DNA from: Brevibacillus_H sp041920465
Lineage (GTDB): Bacteria; Bacillota; Bacilli; Brevibacillales; Brevibacillaceae
Reading direction: 5' to 3'
NCBI GenBank assembly: GCA_041920465.1
Contig: JBHGXW010000067.1
Location: 1-64,000, forward strand
Length of the DNA: 64,000 bases
Under the pieces are notes generated by a model. The model was not told where the DNA came from, ran no database searches, and saw only the letters and a program-made list of their open reading frames with translations. Every line of letters starts with the position of its first letter. Position 1 is the stretch's first letter. Made by a program: the position numbers and the translations under genes. Shown one piece after another: positions 33,023-42,535 of this stretch.

Positions 33023-33742
33023 TTATTTGGCTATGATCTCCGAAATCCATTTAATAAGCGGAACGCCTACCGCTGCTACCACTAAGGCAGGCAGCATGTT
33101 AGCCACATTGATTTTCCGGATCTCCAAAATGTTTATCCCGATCGCCGTAATCATCAATCCACCCGCTGCTGTCACCTCAACCAATATCGCATCAAGCATT
33201 TCTTTGCTGACAATCGAATAAATTTGTGTTGATAATAAGGCAATTGCTCCTTGATATAAAAAAACCGGAATAGCCGAGAATGCAACCCCTATTCCCATTG
33301 TCGATGAGAAAATAATGGCAGAGAATCCGTCCAGCATGGATTTGGTATACAAAATATCGTGATTATTGCGAAGACCGCTATCCATTGCACCCAAAACGGC
33401 CATAGCGCCAATACAGTAAACAAGTGTAGCCGTCACAAACCCGGTCGCAATGCTACCTTGTTTACTACCTCCCATCTTTCTCTCCAACCATTCGCCAAGC
33501 TGATTTAAGCGCGTTTCAATTTTTAATGCCTCTCCAAGGATCGAACCCAGTACCATGCTAAAGATGAGCAGCAGAAAATTTTTGGTGCCAAAGCTCATCG
33601 TCAAGCCTAGCAAAATTACAGCTAATCCTATTGCTTGCAGTACGGTTTGCCTCATTCCCTCCGGTATACCGGATAAAAGTCTTCCCAATAATGCCCCGAT
33701 AATGATAGCAACGGCATTCACCAAAGTACCTAATAAAATCAA
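33023..33742 (-). CDS. DUF554 family membrane protein
   Basis: An approximately 239-aa membrane protein with six or seven hydrophobic helices. It shows the DUF554 pattern: GTLVNAVAIIIGALLGRLL, LGSILGEALKIE, TATLVYCIGAMAVLGAMDSGL and TAAGGLMITAIGINIL. Such proteins are probable transporters of unknown substrate. GGGGAG 8 nt before a TTG at 33742 selects that start over a GTG at 33751. Confidence 0.8.
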   Translation of the reverse strand: MILLGTLVNAVAIIIGALLGRLLSGIPEGMRQTVLQAIGLAVILLGLTMSFGTKNFLLLIFSMVLGSILGEALKIETRLNQLGEWLERKMGGSKQGSIATGFVTATLVYCIGAMAVLGAMDSGLRNNHDILYTKSMLDGFSAIIFSSTMGIGVAFSAIPVFLYQGAIALLSTQIYSIVSKEMLDAILVEVTAAGGLMITAIGINILEIRKINVANMLPALVVAAVGVPLIKWISEIIAK

Positions 33743-33770
33743 ATAAGCCACTCCCCAAACAGCTTGTTTT

Positions 33771-34928
33771 TTATACTGAAAATGCTTCTGCGATTTCCCT
33801 TACTGCCGTAATCAGTTCTTTTACATCTTCTTCAGTATTAAAAATTCCAAAGCTGGCCCGAACTGCCCCCATCGCTTCCGTGCCTGCTGTTTTGTGTGCG
33901 AGCGGCGTACAATGATAACCGGCTCTTGTCGCGATTTGGTACTGTTGATCCAAAATAAACGATACTTCAGATGCATCAAAACCTTGAATATTAAATGATA
34001 CAACTCCGACCCTTTCTACCTCTAAAGGCGGACCATATATGGTTACACCCGGAATCTCTTGCAACTGTTCCATTGCTTGTCGTGCAAGATTCCATTCGTA
34101 CCGATGGATCTCTTCCACTCCTTTTTCAATTACAAATGTGACCCCTGCCTGAAGCCCTGCCAATCCTACTGTATTGGCCGTTCCGCTTTCGTAGCGATCA
34201 GGCCTTGTCGTCGGCTGGTCAATTGCCTCCGACTGGCTTCCTGTTCCTCCGTGTATTAGCGGCTCTAAATCAATCGAGCTATCTACATATAATCCGCCGG
34301 TACCCTGGGGTCCGTATAAACCTTTATGGCCAGGAAAAGCAAGCATATCTATCCCCATTGCCTCAACATCAATAGGCAATATTCCTGCTGATTGAGAAGC
34401 ATCTACCAAAAAGGCAATTCCCTTCCGTCTAGTAACACGTCCTATTTCGCTAATCGGCAGGATAACACCGGTTAAATTGGATGCATGGCTGACAACAACC
34501 ATTCTGGTATGATCGTTGATGGCTTGTTCAAAATCATCAGCATAGAACAACTGGTCTTCTCTAGGTTCGACATATGTAATTTCGATGTTTCGCGTACGCC
34601 GGAGGTATTCCAAGGGTCTTCTTACTGAATTATGTTCAATGCTGGATGTTACCACGTGGTCTCCTTCCTTAAGGTAACCTTTGATTGCTTGGTTGAGAGC
34701 CTGTGTCGCATTTAAGTAAAAAAAGAGGTCATTTGGGTTTTTAACCCCAAATAACCGCGATAATTGCATCCGCGTACGAAATAAAACTTTGCTTGCTTTG
34801 ATTGCTAAGGTATGTCCGCCTCTCCCCGGATTGGCGGCAAAATCATCAATCACTTCCGCCATCGCTTCCTTCACACCCGGTGGTTTCGGCCAGGACGATG
34901 CCGCGTTGTCTAAGTATATGATCCGCAT
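33771..34928 (-). CDS. Aminotransferase class V, cysteine-desulfurase-like
   Basis: A 385-aa PLP enzyme of fold type I. The PLP lysine is Lys202 in FPGHKGLYGPQGTG; SIEHNSVRRP and VDASQSAG carry other cofactor contacts. A candidate catalytic cysteine, Cys340 in GYHCTPLAHKT, matches the position used by group II desulfurases. The N-terminus IYLDNAASSWPKP is typical. It probably releases sulfur from cysteine (or selenium from selenocysteine) for transfer. No dedicated Isc/Suf scaffold is next to it. Confidence 0.88.
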   Translation of the reverse strand: MRIIYLDNAASSWPKPPGVKEAMAEVIDDFAANPGRGGHTLAIKASKVLFRTRMQLSRLFGVKNPNDLFFYLNATQALNQAIKGYLKEGDHVVTSSIEHNSVRRPLEYLRRTRNIEITYVEPREDQLFYADDFEQAINDHTRMVVVSHASNLTGVILPISEIGRVTRRKGIAFLVDASQSAGILPIDVEAMGIDMLAFPGHKGLYGPQGTGGLYVDSSIDLEPLIHGGTGSQSEAIDQPTTRPDRYESGTANTVGLAGLQAGVTFVIEKGVEEIHRYEWNLARQAMEQLQEIPGVTIYGPPLEVERVGVVSFNIQGFDASEVSFILDQQYQIATRAGYHCTPLAHKTAGTEAMGAVRASFGIFNTEEDVKELITAVREIAEAFSV

Positions 34929-34962
34929 GCAAATCCTCCTTTGTCCTTCCCTTGCCTTGCAA

Positions 34963-35802
34963 CTATATATCCAACAGTTCTAATAGTCTTTGCAAATCTT
35001 CGTTGGAATAAAACTCAATCTCAATTTTACCCTTTTTGCCGCCTTTTTTTATTTGAACAGCCGTTCCAAATCGGCTGCGTAAACGTTCTTCCACCTGCAG
35101 TAGTCCCGCTTCTTTTTTTAGAGGCTTCTTGGTCTTTGTTTCACGTGAAACATGAAGATTTTTTACTAATTCCTCTAATTGTCGAACACTCAAATCATTT
35201 TTGACTACGTCATTTGCCAACTGCAATTGTGTTTTTGGATTTTCGACAGCTAGCAACGCTCTTGCATGTCCCATCGATATGCTTGAAGCAGATACCATCC
35301 GTCTGATTTCTTCCGGCAAGTTAAGCAAACGCAGCATATTTGCAACATGTGGGCGGCTTTTCCCAACCTTCTTTGCCAGTTGCTCTTGCGTAAAAGAGCA
35401 ATGCTCCATCAACTTCTGATAAGCTTCGGCTTCTTCAAGCGGATTCAGATTTTCTCTTTGAAGGTTCTCGATTAGAGCAATCTCCATTAATTGCTGATCT
35501 GTATACGTTTTGATGATAACAGGAACTCTTGCTAACCCCGCTTTTTCTGCTGCTCTTAATCGGCGTTCTCCCGCTACCAATTCGTAACCTTTGATACTTT
35601 TCCGTACAATTAACGGTTGAATAATTCCATGCTCTTTAATTGATTCGGTTAATTCAGCCAATGCTTCCGGTTCAAACTCTTTTCGCGGTTGATACGGATT
35701 GGGGCGAATATCGTTTATTTGAACTTCTGTCACTTGTTCAGCTTCCTCGACTAGATTGGAAGTAATTAAGGCATTTAAACCTTTTCCAAGGCGTTTACTC
35801 AT
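34963..35802 (-). CDS. spo0J: Chromosome-partitioning protein ParB/Spo0J
   Basis: A 279-aa CTPase/DNA-binding protein. The ParB N-terminal domain contains GERRLRAAEKAG and the ENLQRENLNPLEEA motif; the central helix-turn-helix (TQEQLAKKVGKSRPHVANMLRLL) binds parS; the C-terminal domain dimerises. Its start overlaps the end of soj by 4 nt (ATGA). A perfect parS site is inside the gene at 35137-35152. It loads SMC and organises the origin. Confidence 0.97.
   Translation of the reverse strand: MSKRLGKGLNALITSNLVEEAEQVTEVQINDIRPNPYQPRKEFEPEALAELTESIKEHGIIQPLIVRKSIKGYELVAGERRLRAAEKAGLARVPVIIKTYTDQQLMEIALIENLQRENLNPLEEAEAYQKLMEHCSFTQEQLAKKVGKSRPHVANMLRLLNLPEEIRRMVSASSISMGHARALLAVENPKTQLQLANDVVKNDLSVRQLEELVKNLHVSRETKTKKPLKKEAGLLQVEERLRSRFGTAVQIKKGGKKGKIEIEFYSNEDLQRLLELLDI
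35137..35152. promoter_or_regulatory. parS site within spo0J
   Basis: The 16-bp palindrome TGTTTCACGTGAAACA matches the bacterial parS consensus exactly. Confidence 0.95.
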
Positions 35803-36557
35803 ATTCCAATCACTTCCTTCGCCAAATCAGTATATACCTCTGCCCCTCTCGATCTGGGATCATAAGTGATGATAGATTGGCCATGGGAAGGAGCTTCACT
35901 TAACCGAACATTGCGCGGAATAATGGTTCTGTATACTTTATCTTGGAAATACTTTTTCACTTCTTCGATTACTTGAATGCCTAAATTCGTTCGAGCATCC
36001 AACATGGTCAACAATACACCTTCAATCGTGAGGTGAGAGTTTAAATGCTTTTGTACCAAGCGTATCGTATTAAGAAGTTGACTTAATCCTTCCAACGCAT
36101 AATATTCACATTGAATCGGAATCATCACTGAATCTGAAGCTGTCAGTGAGTTTACCGTTAAAATTCCTAAAGATGGCGGGCAATCAATTATGATGTAGTC
36201 ATACTTATCCTTCACAACCTCCAAAGCCTTCTTCAATCTGACTTCACGGGAGATCGTCGGAACCAATTCAATTTCTGCTCCGGCCAGTTGAATCGTTGCT
36301 GGAATAATGTAAAGTCCTTCAATTTCTGTAGGCAATATCGTCTCTACAGGACTAATATCATTAATTAGCACATCGTAAATACAATAGCGAACATCTGCCT
36401 TATTTACACCCAACCCGCTAGTGGCATTACCTTGAGGGTCAATGTCAACCATCAACACTTTCTTTCCTAGGGTTGCTAGGCATGCACTCAAATTGACAGC
36501 AGTTGTTGTTTTCCCTACGCCACCTTTCTGATTGGCTACTGCAATCACTTTCCCCAA
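35799..36557 (-). CDS. soj: Chromosome-partitioning ATPase Soj/ParA
   Basis: A 252-aa deviant-Walker ATPase. The P-loop NQKGGVGKTTTAVN is near residue 10, VDIDPQGNATSGLG carries the switch, and DCPPSLGILTVN follows. It interacts with Spo0J and regulates DnaA in relatives. The TTG at 36557 (MGKVIAVANQKGG) is chosen by similarity to other Soj proteins and by GAGGTG 6 nt upstream; a GTG three codons earlier has no spacing for a site. Confidence 0.95.
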   Translation of the reverse strand: MGKVIAVANQKGGVGKTTTAVNLSACLATLGKKVLMVDIDPQGNATSGLGVNKADVRYCIYDVLINDISPVETILPTEIEGLYIIPATIQLAGAEIELVPTISREVRLKKALEVVKDKYDYIIIDCPPSLGILTVNSLTASDSVMIPIQCEYYALEGLSQLLNTIRLVQKHLNSHLTIEGVLLTMLDARTNLGIQVIEEVKKYFQDKVYRTIIPRNVRLSEAPSHGQSIITYDPRSRGAEVYTDLAKEVIGI

Positions 36558-36695
36558 CGTCTCCACCTCATTTTTGATTCCTAATCTCGCCGGGATCTTC
36601 TCTTAATACCCAATATCTTATTTTACATCAATGAATTGTAAAAAAATAGGACAACCCACCGGGTAAACTTTTCCTACATCTGCAGAAAAAGAAAG

Positions 36696-36713
36696 GCGGC
36701 TTCTATTCGCCGC
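36696..36713 (-). terminator. Possible terminator after noc
   Basis: A short GC-rich stem (GCGGC/GCCGC) 16 nt past the noc stop is followed on the minus strand by CTTTCTTTTTC. Confidence 0.5.
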
Positions 36714-36728
36714 TTCATTGGTTTCTGC

Positions 36729-37577
36729 TTACGATTCCTTCTTCTTCGGAATGCGAATGGTAAATTGATAGAACTCTTCATGCTCTTCTTCGTCCGTTTC
36801 AACAGACAATCCAGACTGTTGAACCATTTGAATGGATTGGCGCACCGTATTGATTGCAATCCGCGAATCGCGTGAAAATGATTTCCACTTAGTTTTTTTT
36901 GCCTTTTCAACCGGTGGATTCTGATCCGCCTCCATCAATTGCTTGACACGGATTTCCGTTTGTTTTACGTTCCAATCTTTTTCGATTATCTCTTGTAAAA
37001 CTTTTAATTGAAGGTCTGCATTTTTTAATGGTATCAGAGCACGGGCATGTCGTTCTGTTATCTTTCGAAATAAAAGTGCGTCTTGAATCTCTTGTGGCAA
37101 ATGCAATAACCGTAATTTATTAGCAATTGTCGATTGCCCTTTTCCTAAACGTTGCGCCAAACTCTCTTGGGTCAGATTATGTAGATCAATTAATTTCTGA
37201 TAAGCAATTGCTTCCTCAATCGCAGTTAATCCTTCACGTTGTAAGTTCTCTATTAATGCGATCGATGCAGTTTGAGCGTCATTAAATTCTTTGACGATTG
37301 CCGGTATCCGCTCCATCCCCAACTTTTTGGAGGCCCGAAGACGACGCTCCCCCGCGATCAGTTCATAACGATTATCCCGAATTCTCACAACAATCGGCTG
37401 GATTAAGCCATGGGTTCGAATGGTTTGGCATAACTCATCTATTTTTTCATCATCAAAGACCGTACGTGGTTGATAAGGATTGGGGACAATCTCATCAACA
37501 GGTATTTGACGAATCTCTTCATTTTCCGTCTTATCCGAGAACCCGAATAATCTTGAAAACTGATCTTTAACTGCCAT
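36729..37577 (-). CDS. noc: Nucleoid occlusion protein Noc
   Basis: A 282-aa ParB paralogue. It has GERRLRASKKLGMERIP, ENLQREGLTAIEEAIAYQKL and the helix-turn-helix LTQESLAQRLGKGQSTIANKLRLL, and the C-terminal RIAINTVRQSIQMVQQSG typical of Noc. The N-terminus MAVKDQFSRLFGFSD forms the amphipathic membrane-targeting helix of Noc proteins. GGGGGA 7 nt upstream supports the start. Noc binds its own sites and blocks division over the nucleoid. It lies between rsmG and soj as usual. Confidence 0.95.
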   Translation of the reverse strand: MAVKDQFSRLFGFSDKTENEEIRQIPVDEIVPNPYQPRTVFDDEKIDELCQTIRTHGLIQPIVVRIRDNRYELIAGERRLRASKKLGMERIPAIVKEFNDAQTASIALIENLQREGLTAIEEAIAYQKLIDLHNLTQESLAQRLGKGQSTIANKLRLLHLPQEIQDALLFRKITERHARALIPLKNADLQLKVLQEIIEKDWNVKQTEIRVKQLMEADQNPPVEKAKKTKWKSFSRDSRIAINTVRQSIQMVQQSGLSVETDEEEHEEFYQFTIRIPKKKES

Positions 37578-37690
37578 ACCGAAATCCCCCACTTCTAAAC
37601 ATTGCACCTCACAATGTATTCTGCATTGGCGCCGTAAATCCTGCTTCAAAAGAGAGATTCTATTCGATAAGTTAAACTCATTTTGGATAC

Positions 37691-37706
37691 TGTTTCACGT
37701 GAAACA
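37691..37706. promoter_or_regulatory. parS site upstream of noc
   Basis: A second perfect TGTTTCACGTGAAACA lies between noc and the mgtC-like gene. Confidence 0.95.
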
Positions 37707-37715
37707 TTGATATGT

Positions 37716-38264
37716 TTAGTCGTCGTCCTGGCAAGGGATTGAAGTACCATTTTGTGGTTTTTGAAAATCTTGTTCTGAAGAATCTTCTTCGTTTGCGTAT
37801 TTAAACAACCGAGGAAATATTCGGTGAAAATCGAGTGTTAAATAGGCAAAAAAAGCCGCTACGATAGCCGTGATATACATACCGGCGCTAAACAACAGCC
37901 CAATCGCTGAAGCAACCCACATACCAGCAGCAGTAGTTAACCCCTTTACTTCTCCATTAAATTTAAGGATGGCTCCAGCCCCCAAAAAACCCATCCCGGT
38001 AACAACTTGTGCTGCAACTCGACCGGGGTCATTATTCACTCCATTAGAAGAAAAACCATAAATGGATGCTAGTCCAAATAGACATGATCCGAAGCAAACC
38101 AGGCTATAAGTGCGAAAACCAGCTGCTTTTTGTCTATGGACGTCCCGATAAAACCATTCCCGTTCAAGTCCCATGACTGCTCCAGCGACGAAAGCCAAAA
38201 AAAGTCTAAGCAGGATCACTGGCAATTCGGGCGGAAACATGGAACCGATGATTGCAGTATACAT
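37716..38264 (-). CDS. MgtC/SapB family membrane protein
   Basis: A 182-aa membrane protein with four or five helices and the MgtC motifs: FVAGAVMGLEREW, KAAGFRTYSLVCFGSCLF, GRVAAQVVTGMGFLGAGAIL and GLTTAAGMWVASAIGL. The C-terminal tail is short and acidic, lacking the ACT-like domain of long MgtC. Family members affect magnesium or phosphate homeostasis or act as regulators. It is inserted between noc and rsmG, which are usually adjacent. Confidence 0.88.
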   Translation of the reverse strand: MYTAIIGSMFPPELPVILLRLFLAFVAGAVMGLEREWFYRDVHRQKAAGFRTYSLVCFGSCLFGLASIYGFSSNGVNNDPGRVAAQVVTGMGFLGAGAILKFNGEVKGLTTAAGMWVASAIGLLFSAGMYITAIVAAFFAYLTLDFHRIFPRLFKYANEEDSSEQDFQKPQNGTSIPCQDDD

Positions 38265-38378
38265 ATCCCTTCAGCCTCTCATCCAATTCTGTTGATTATA
38301 CCATTGTATGCCTTACTCTATTCATTTCCTCTTCACTTGTTGATCATTATAACTTTCTTTACTCAAATTGGCGATGCT

Positions 38379-38407
38379 GTCCGTTCCGTTCATTACGGAA
38401 GGGAGTC
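38379..38407. repeat. 29-nt dispersed repeat, copy B
   Basis: It matches 29314-29342 at 24 of 29 positions. Copy B also contains a small palindrome (TTCCGTTCATTACGGAA). Confidence 0.55.
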
Positions 38408-38460
38408 TTCACAACCCACCTGACTTAAGCTTACGCTACTGTCGGGCGGACCCAAAAAAT

Positions 38461-38486
38461 AAAATGCAGCTTATGGGAGCTGCATT
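38461..38486 (-). terminator. Terminator after rsmG
   Basis: AAATGCAGCT and AGCTGCATTT form a 10-bp stem 30-50 nt past the rsmG stop, with a T-rich tail on the minus strand. Confidence 0.75.
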
Positions 38487-38517
38487 TCGCATGAATTCAT
38501 ACTGGGTAATTGTTAAT

Positions 38518-39231
38518 TTATAATGGTTTTTTGGCAGGCGTGCCTGCTTTTCGCGGGTAAGCTTTTGGAGTTGGTGCCAATTTATCAATAATAATAATGT
38601 TACGTTCACCCGCATCATCCGGCAATGCAAAGGTTTCAACCTTTTTTGTTTTCCCGCCAAGCAATTTGATCGCTTGTTTAGCCTCATTCAATTCCAGTGA
38701 GATTTCGGAACCTTTCATCGCAACAAAATGGCCACCTACGCGTACAAGCGGCAAACAAAACTCAGCCAGAATATTTAATCTGGCTACAGCACGTGCCGTA
38801 ACATATTCAAATGATTCCCGATATTTCGGATCTTGGCCTGCATCTTCCGCTCGATGATGGATGGGAACTAATCCTGTCAGCTTCAATTCCTTTGCAACAT
38901 GTTCCAAGAAATGAATTCTCTTTGACAAAGAATCTATGATGGTCATTTGCAGATGTGGAAAACATATTTTCAAAGGAATGCTGGGAAACCCCGCTCCCCC
39001 TCCAATATCGGCAACCTTTTCAATACTCTGCATTGGAAAATAAAAAGCGGCGGAAATGGAGTCATAAAAATGCTTGGTATATACCTCATCTTCCTGCGTA
39101 ATGGCTGTTAAATTAATCTTTTCATTCCATTCCACAAGCAAGCGATAGTAAATATCAAATTGCTCCAACTGTTCCGGAGTCAATTGAATCCCTTGTTCAG
39201 CAAGTCTTGAAGCAAACAACGCTTTAGCCAT
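38518..39231 (-). CDS. rsmG: 16S rRNA m7G527 methyltransferase RsmG
   Basis: A 237-aa SAM-dependent methyltransferase. The SAM-binding motif VADIGGGAGFPSIPLKI lies near residue 70, ITARAVARL-type VTARAVARLN near 137, and VAMKGSE near 165. It modifies G527 in the 530 loop of 16S rRNA. It follows mnmG with a 14-bp gap in the mnmE-mnmG-rsmG operon. Confidence 0.96.
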   Translation of the reverse strand: MAKALFASRLAEQGIQLTPEQLEQFDIYYRLLVEWNEKINLTAITQEDEVYTKHFYDSISAAFYFPMQSIEKVADIGGGAGFPSIPLKICFPHLQMTIIDSLSKRIHFLEHVAKELKLTGLVPIHHRAEDAGQDPKYRESFEYVTARAVARLNILAEFCLPLVRVGGHFVAMKGSEISLELNEAKQAIKLLGGKTKKVETFALPDDAGERNIIIIDKLAPTPKAYPRKAGTPAKKPL

Positions 39232-39245
39232 AATTCAGCCTCTCC

Positions 39246-41144
39246 TTATTCAGACACTACTGCACGATTGTAGTGCTCAAGATAAACCATTAAAACCGAG
39301 ATGTCGGCAGGATTCACCCCGGATATGCGAGACGCCTGGCCGATGTTTAACGGTTTAATTTTATTCAGCTTCTCTCTAGCCTCAATCGACATACCGCTTA
39401 TTTGGCTGTAGTCTATATTAGCCGGGATACGTCTTTCCTCCACTTTTTTCATCTTCTCCACTTGCTGAAGGGATTTGCGGATATATCCGTCATACTTGAT
39501 TTGAATCTCAACTTGTTCCGCTACTTCCGGACTTATCTCTTCCGGTGAAGGCGAAATCGACACAATATCTTTATAGGTAATTTCCGGTCTGCGAAGCATT
39601 TGGGCCAAATCAATTACTTCCGTCAACTCTGGTGAATTGGCCGCACGTAGCATCTTTTGTACCTCTTCCTGATCAGGGCGCACACGTGTGCTCTCCAGCC
39701 GTTCCTTTTCCCGGGTGATAGCTTCTCGCTTGGCAAGAAAGCGTTGATAGCGCTCCTCGCTTATCAACCCAATCTCATAACCGATATCCGTCAAACGAAG
39801 ATCTGCATTGTCGTTACGCAATAACAGGCGATACTCTGCTCGTGAAGTAAGTAATCGATAAGGCTCATTGGTTCCTTTGGTTACCAAATCATCAATCAAA
39901 ACACCGATGTATGCTTGATCCCGACCGAGAATAACGGGATCTTTCCCTTGAACTTTACGGGCTGCATTAATACCTGCCATTAAGCCCTGCCCAGCCGCTT
40001 CCTCGTAACCGGAAGTTCCATTAATTTGTCCGGCTGTAAACAATCCCTCAATCAATTTCGTTTCCAATGAAGGCCAGAGTTGTGTTGGAACAATCGCATC
40101 GTATTCAATGGCATAACCGGGACGCATCATTTTTACATTTTCCAAACCGGTGATGGAACGAAGCATCGAGAGCTGCACATCTTCAGGCAAACTGGTTGAT
40201 AAGCCTTGCACGTACATTTCCTCCGTATTTCGTCCTTCCGGCTCCAAGAAAATCTGATGGCGCGGCTTATCGCTAAAACGTACCACTTTATCTTCAATAG
40301 ATGGGCAATAACGCGGACCCGTTCCTTCAATTACTCCCGAATACATGGGAGCACGATGAAGATTGCTGTTAATAATCTCATGCGTTTCCGGCTGGGTGTA
40401 GGTCAGCCAACAAGGAAGCTGATCCTCTATATAAGTCGTTGTTTCAAACGAGAAAGCCCGCGGCTCCTTATCCCCTGGCTGAATCTCCATTCGCTCAAAA
40501 TCGACGCTGCTCTTATGAACGCGCGGCGGCGTACCTGTTTTAAAGCGAACCAACTCAAAACCAAGCTCCTTCAGATGCAACGCAAGCTGCACAGACGGGC
40601 GCATGTTGTTAGGCCCGCTTTCATACTGAAGGTCGCCAATGATGATTTTTCCGCGCAGGTATGTTCCTGTTGTCAAAACAACAGCTTTTGCTCGATAGCG
40701 TGCACCTGTCTGGGTAATAACCCCTTCACATACTCCGTTATTGACAATCAGTCTTTCTACCATCGCCTGTCGTAATATCAGATTCGGGGTGTTTTCAATC
40801 GTTTTCTTCATCTCGTATTGATACGCAATCTTGTCGGCCTGGGCCCGTAATGCATGAACGGCAGGCCCTTTCCCGGTATTTAACAACCGCATTTGAATAT
40901 AGGTTTTATCCGTATTTTTCCCCATCTCTCCGCCGAGTGCATCAATTTCGCGTACGACGTGGCCTTTTGCCGGCCCTCCGACCGATGGATTGCACGGCAT
41001 ATAGGCTACAGCATCCAGGTTAATCGTCAACAATAATGTTTTACATCCCATACGAGCGGCAGCAAGAGCAGATTCACATCCGGCATGTCCGGCACCGATC
41101 ACGATAACATCAAAACTTTCACCTTCATACGTTGTGGTAAGCAT
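39246..41144 (-). CDS. mnmG: tRNA uridine 5-carboxymethylaminomethyl modification enzyme MnmG
   Basis: A 632-aa FAD-binding enzyme. The dinucleotide motif VIGAGHAGCESALAAARMG is near the N-terminus; PCNPSVGGPAKGHVVREIDALGG and RPGYAIEYD are signature blocks. The C-terminal helical domain (NIGQASRISGVNPADISVLMVYL) binds MnmE. With MnmE it modifies wobble U34. The start MLTTTYEGESF follows a GGGAGGGAG site. Confidence 0.97.
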   Translation of the reverse strand: MLTTTYEGESFDVIVIGAGHAGCESALAAARMGCKTLLLTINLDAVAYMPCNPSVGGPAKGHVVREIDALGGEMGKNTDKTYIQMRLLNTGKGPAVHALRAQADKIAYQYEMKKTIENTPNLILRQAMVERLIVNNGVCEGVITQTGARYRAKAVVLTTGTYLRGKIIIGDLQYESGPNNMRPSVQLALHLKELGFELVRFKTGTPPRVHKSSVDFERMEIQPGDKEPRAFSFETTTYIEDQLPCWLTYTQPETHEIINSNLHRAPMYSGVIEGTGPRYCPSIEDKVVRFSDKPRHQIFLEPEGRNTEEMYVQGLSTSLPEDVQLSMLRSITGLENVKMMRPGYAIEYDAIVPTQLWPSLETKLIEGLFTAGQINGTSGYEEAAGQGLMAGINAARKVQGKDPVILGRDQAYIGVLIDDLVTKGTNEPYRLLTSRAEYRLLLRNDNADLRLTDIGYEIGLISEERYQRFLAKREAITREKERLESTRVRPDQEEVQKMLRAANSPELTEVIDLAQMLRRPEITYKDIVSISPSPEEISPEVAEQVEIQIKYDGYIRKSLQQVEKMKKVEERRIPANIDYSQISGMSIEAREKLNKIKPLNIGQASRISGVNPADISVLMVYLEHYNRAVVSE

Positions 41145-41158
41145 GTTGTTCTCCCTCC

Positions 41159-42535
41159 CTATTTCCCCAAACAAAATTGAGAGAAAATCTGGTCAATCAA
41201 ATCTTCGCCCACACTATCGCCAATTACTTCACCAAGCAATTCCCATGTACGTTTAATATCGATCTGTACCATATCAATCGGCATTAGACTTTTAATTCCG
41301 GTAATGGCATCCCCAATGGATTGCTCCGCTTGCCGAAGCAAATGAATGTGCCGGGCATTGCTGACATAAGTAAGATCCTCTTGCTGAACACGACCGCTAA
41401 AGAAGAGCGTGGCGATTGCTTCTTCCAACAGTTCAATCCCCTTTTCCTCTTTCACCGAAGTAAGAATCAAAGGTTGGTGAGGAAAGGCTTGTTTCACTTC
41501 ATTCAAATCAATTTGTTGCGGTAAATCGGTCTTATTAATAATGACAATAACATTTAATCCTTTCACTGATTCAAAAATCGCCTTGTCTTCCGGTGTCAAA
41601 GGTTCATTGTAATTAAGCACCAACAAAACCAAATCAGCCTGCTGTAAAATTTGGCGGGATTTTTCTACACCGATTTTCTCCACGATGTCTTCCGTTTCGC
41701 GTATACCGGCTGTATCGATTAAGTGAAGCGGAACCCCCCGTACATTCACATACTCTTCAATGACATCCCTCGTTGTTCCGGCGACATCTGTTACGATCGC
41801 CTTCTCCTCCTGAACCAAACTGTTTAACAACGAAGATTTTCCCACGTTTGGTCTTCCCACAATGGCTGTTGACAGTCCCTCTCGCAGAATTTTGCCTTGT
41901 TTGGCTGTTTGCAAGAGCCGAACGATCTCTGTTTGAACCTCCTGGCACTTATCCAGAAGCAAATTTTGCGTAACTTCCTCTACGTCATGCTCCGGATAAT
42001 CCAGTGTTACCTCTATATGTGCCATTGCCTCAAGCAAATTTTGTCGTAGCGCCCGAATTAGCTTCGACAGTTTCCCCTCCACTTGGGAAAGAGCCACTTT
42101 CATTGCCCGGTCGGTTTTGGCCCGAATCAAATCAATAACTGCCTCCGCTTGAGACAAATCGATTCTTCCATTTAAAAATGCGCGCTTGGTAAACTCTCCA
42201 GGTTCCGAGAGCCTTGCTCCATTCTCCAAAACCAGATCCAACACGCGTTCAACAGAAACAATTCCTCCGTGGCAGTTAATCTCCACGACATCTTCTCGTG
42301 TAAAAGTTCGCGGCGCCCGCATTACGGAAACCAAAACTTCTTCCACAAGCTCTTCTGTCTTAGGATCGCGCAGCGTTCCGTAATGAATTGTGTGAGTATC
42401 TACTGTTGATAACTTATGTTTTCCTCTAAATATTTTATCCACAATCTCAATCGCTTCCGGTCCACTAACACGGATTATGGCAACTCCGCCCTCTCCCATC
42501 GCCGTGGCACAGGCAGCTATGGTGTCCATCTTCAC
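41159..42535 (-). CDS. mnmE: tRNA modification GTPase MnmE
   Basis: A 458-aa protein. The N-terminal tetrahydrofolate-binding domain (about 1-118) is followed by a helical domain split by the G domain (about 220-375: GRPNVGKSSLLN, DTAGIRET, NKTD). The C-terminal CLGK motif with its invariant cysteine is complete. It works with MnmG on tRNA wobble uridine. The start is GTG with AGGTGA 6 nt upstream. Confidence 0.97.
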   Translation of the reverse strand: MKMDTIAACATAMGEGGVAIIRVSGPEAIEIVDKIFRGKHKLSTVDTHTIHYGTLRDPKTEELVEEVLVSVMRAPRTFTREDVVEINCHGGIVSVERVLDLVLENGARLSEPGEFTKRAFLNGRIDLSQAEAVIDLIRAKTDRAMKVALSQVEGKLSKLIRALRQNLLEAMAHIEVTLDYPEHDVEEVTQNLLLDKCQEVQTEIVRLLQTAKQGKILREGLSTAIVGRPNVGKSSLLNSLVQEEKAIVTDVAGTTRDVIEEYVNVRGVPLHLIDTAGIRETEDIVEKIGVEKSRQILQQADLVLLVLNYNEPLTPEDKAIFESVKGLNVIVIINKTDLPQQIDLNEVKQAFPHQPLILTSVKEEKGIELLEEAIATLFFSGRVQQEDLTYVSNARHIHLLRQAEQSIGDAITGIKSLMPIDMVQIDIKRTWELLGEVIGDSVGEDLIDQIFSQFCLGK

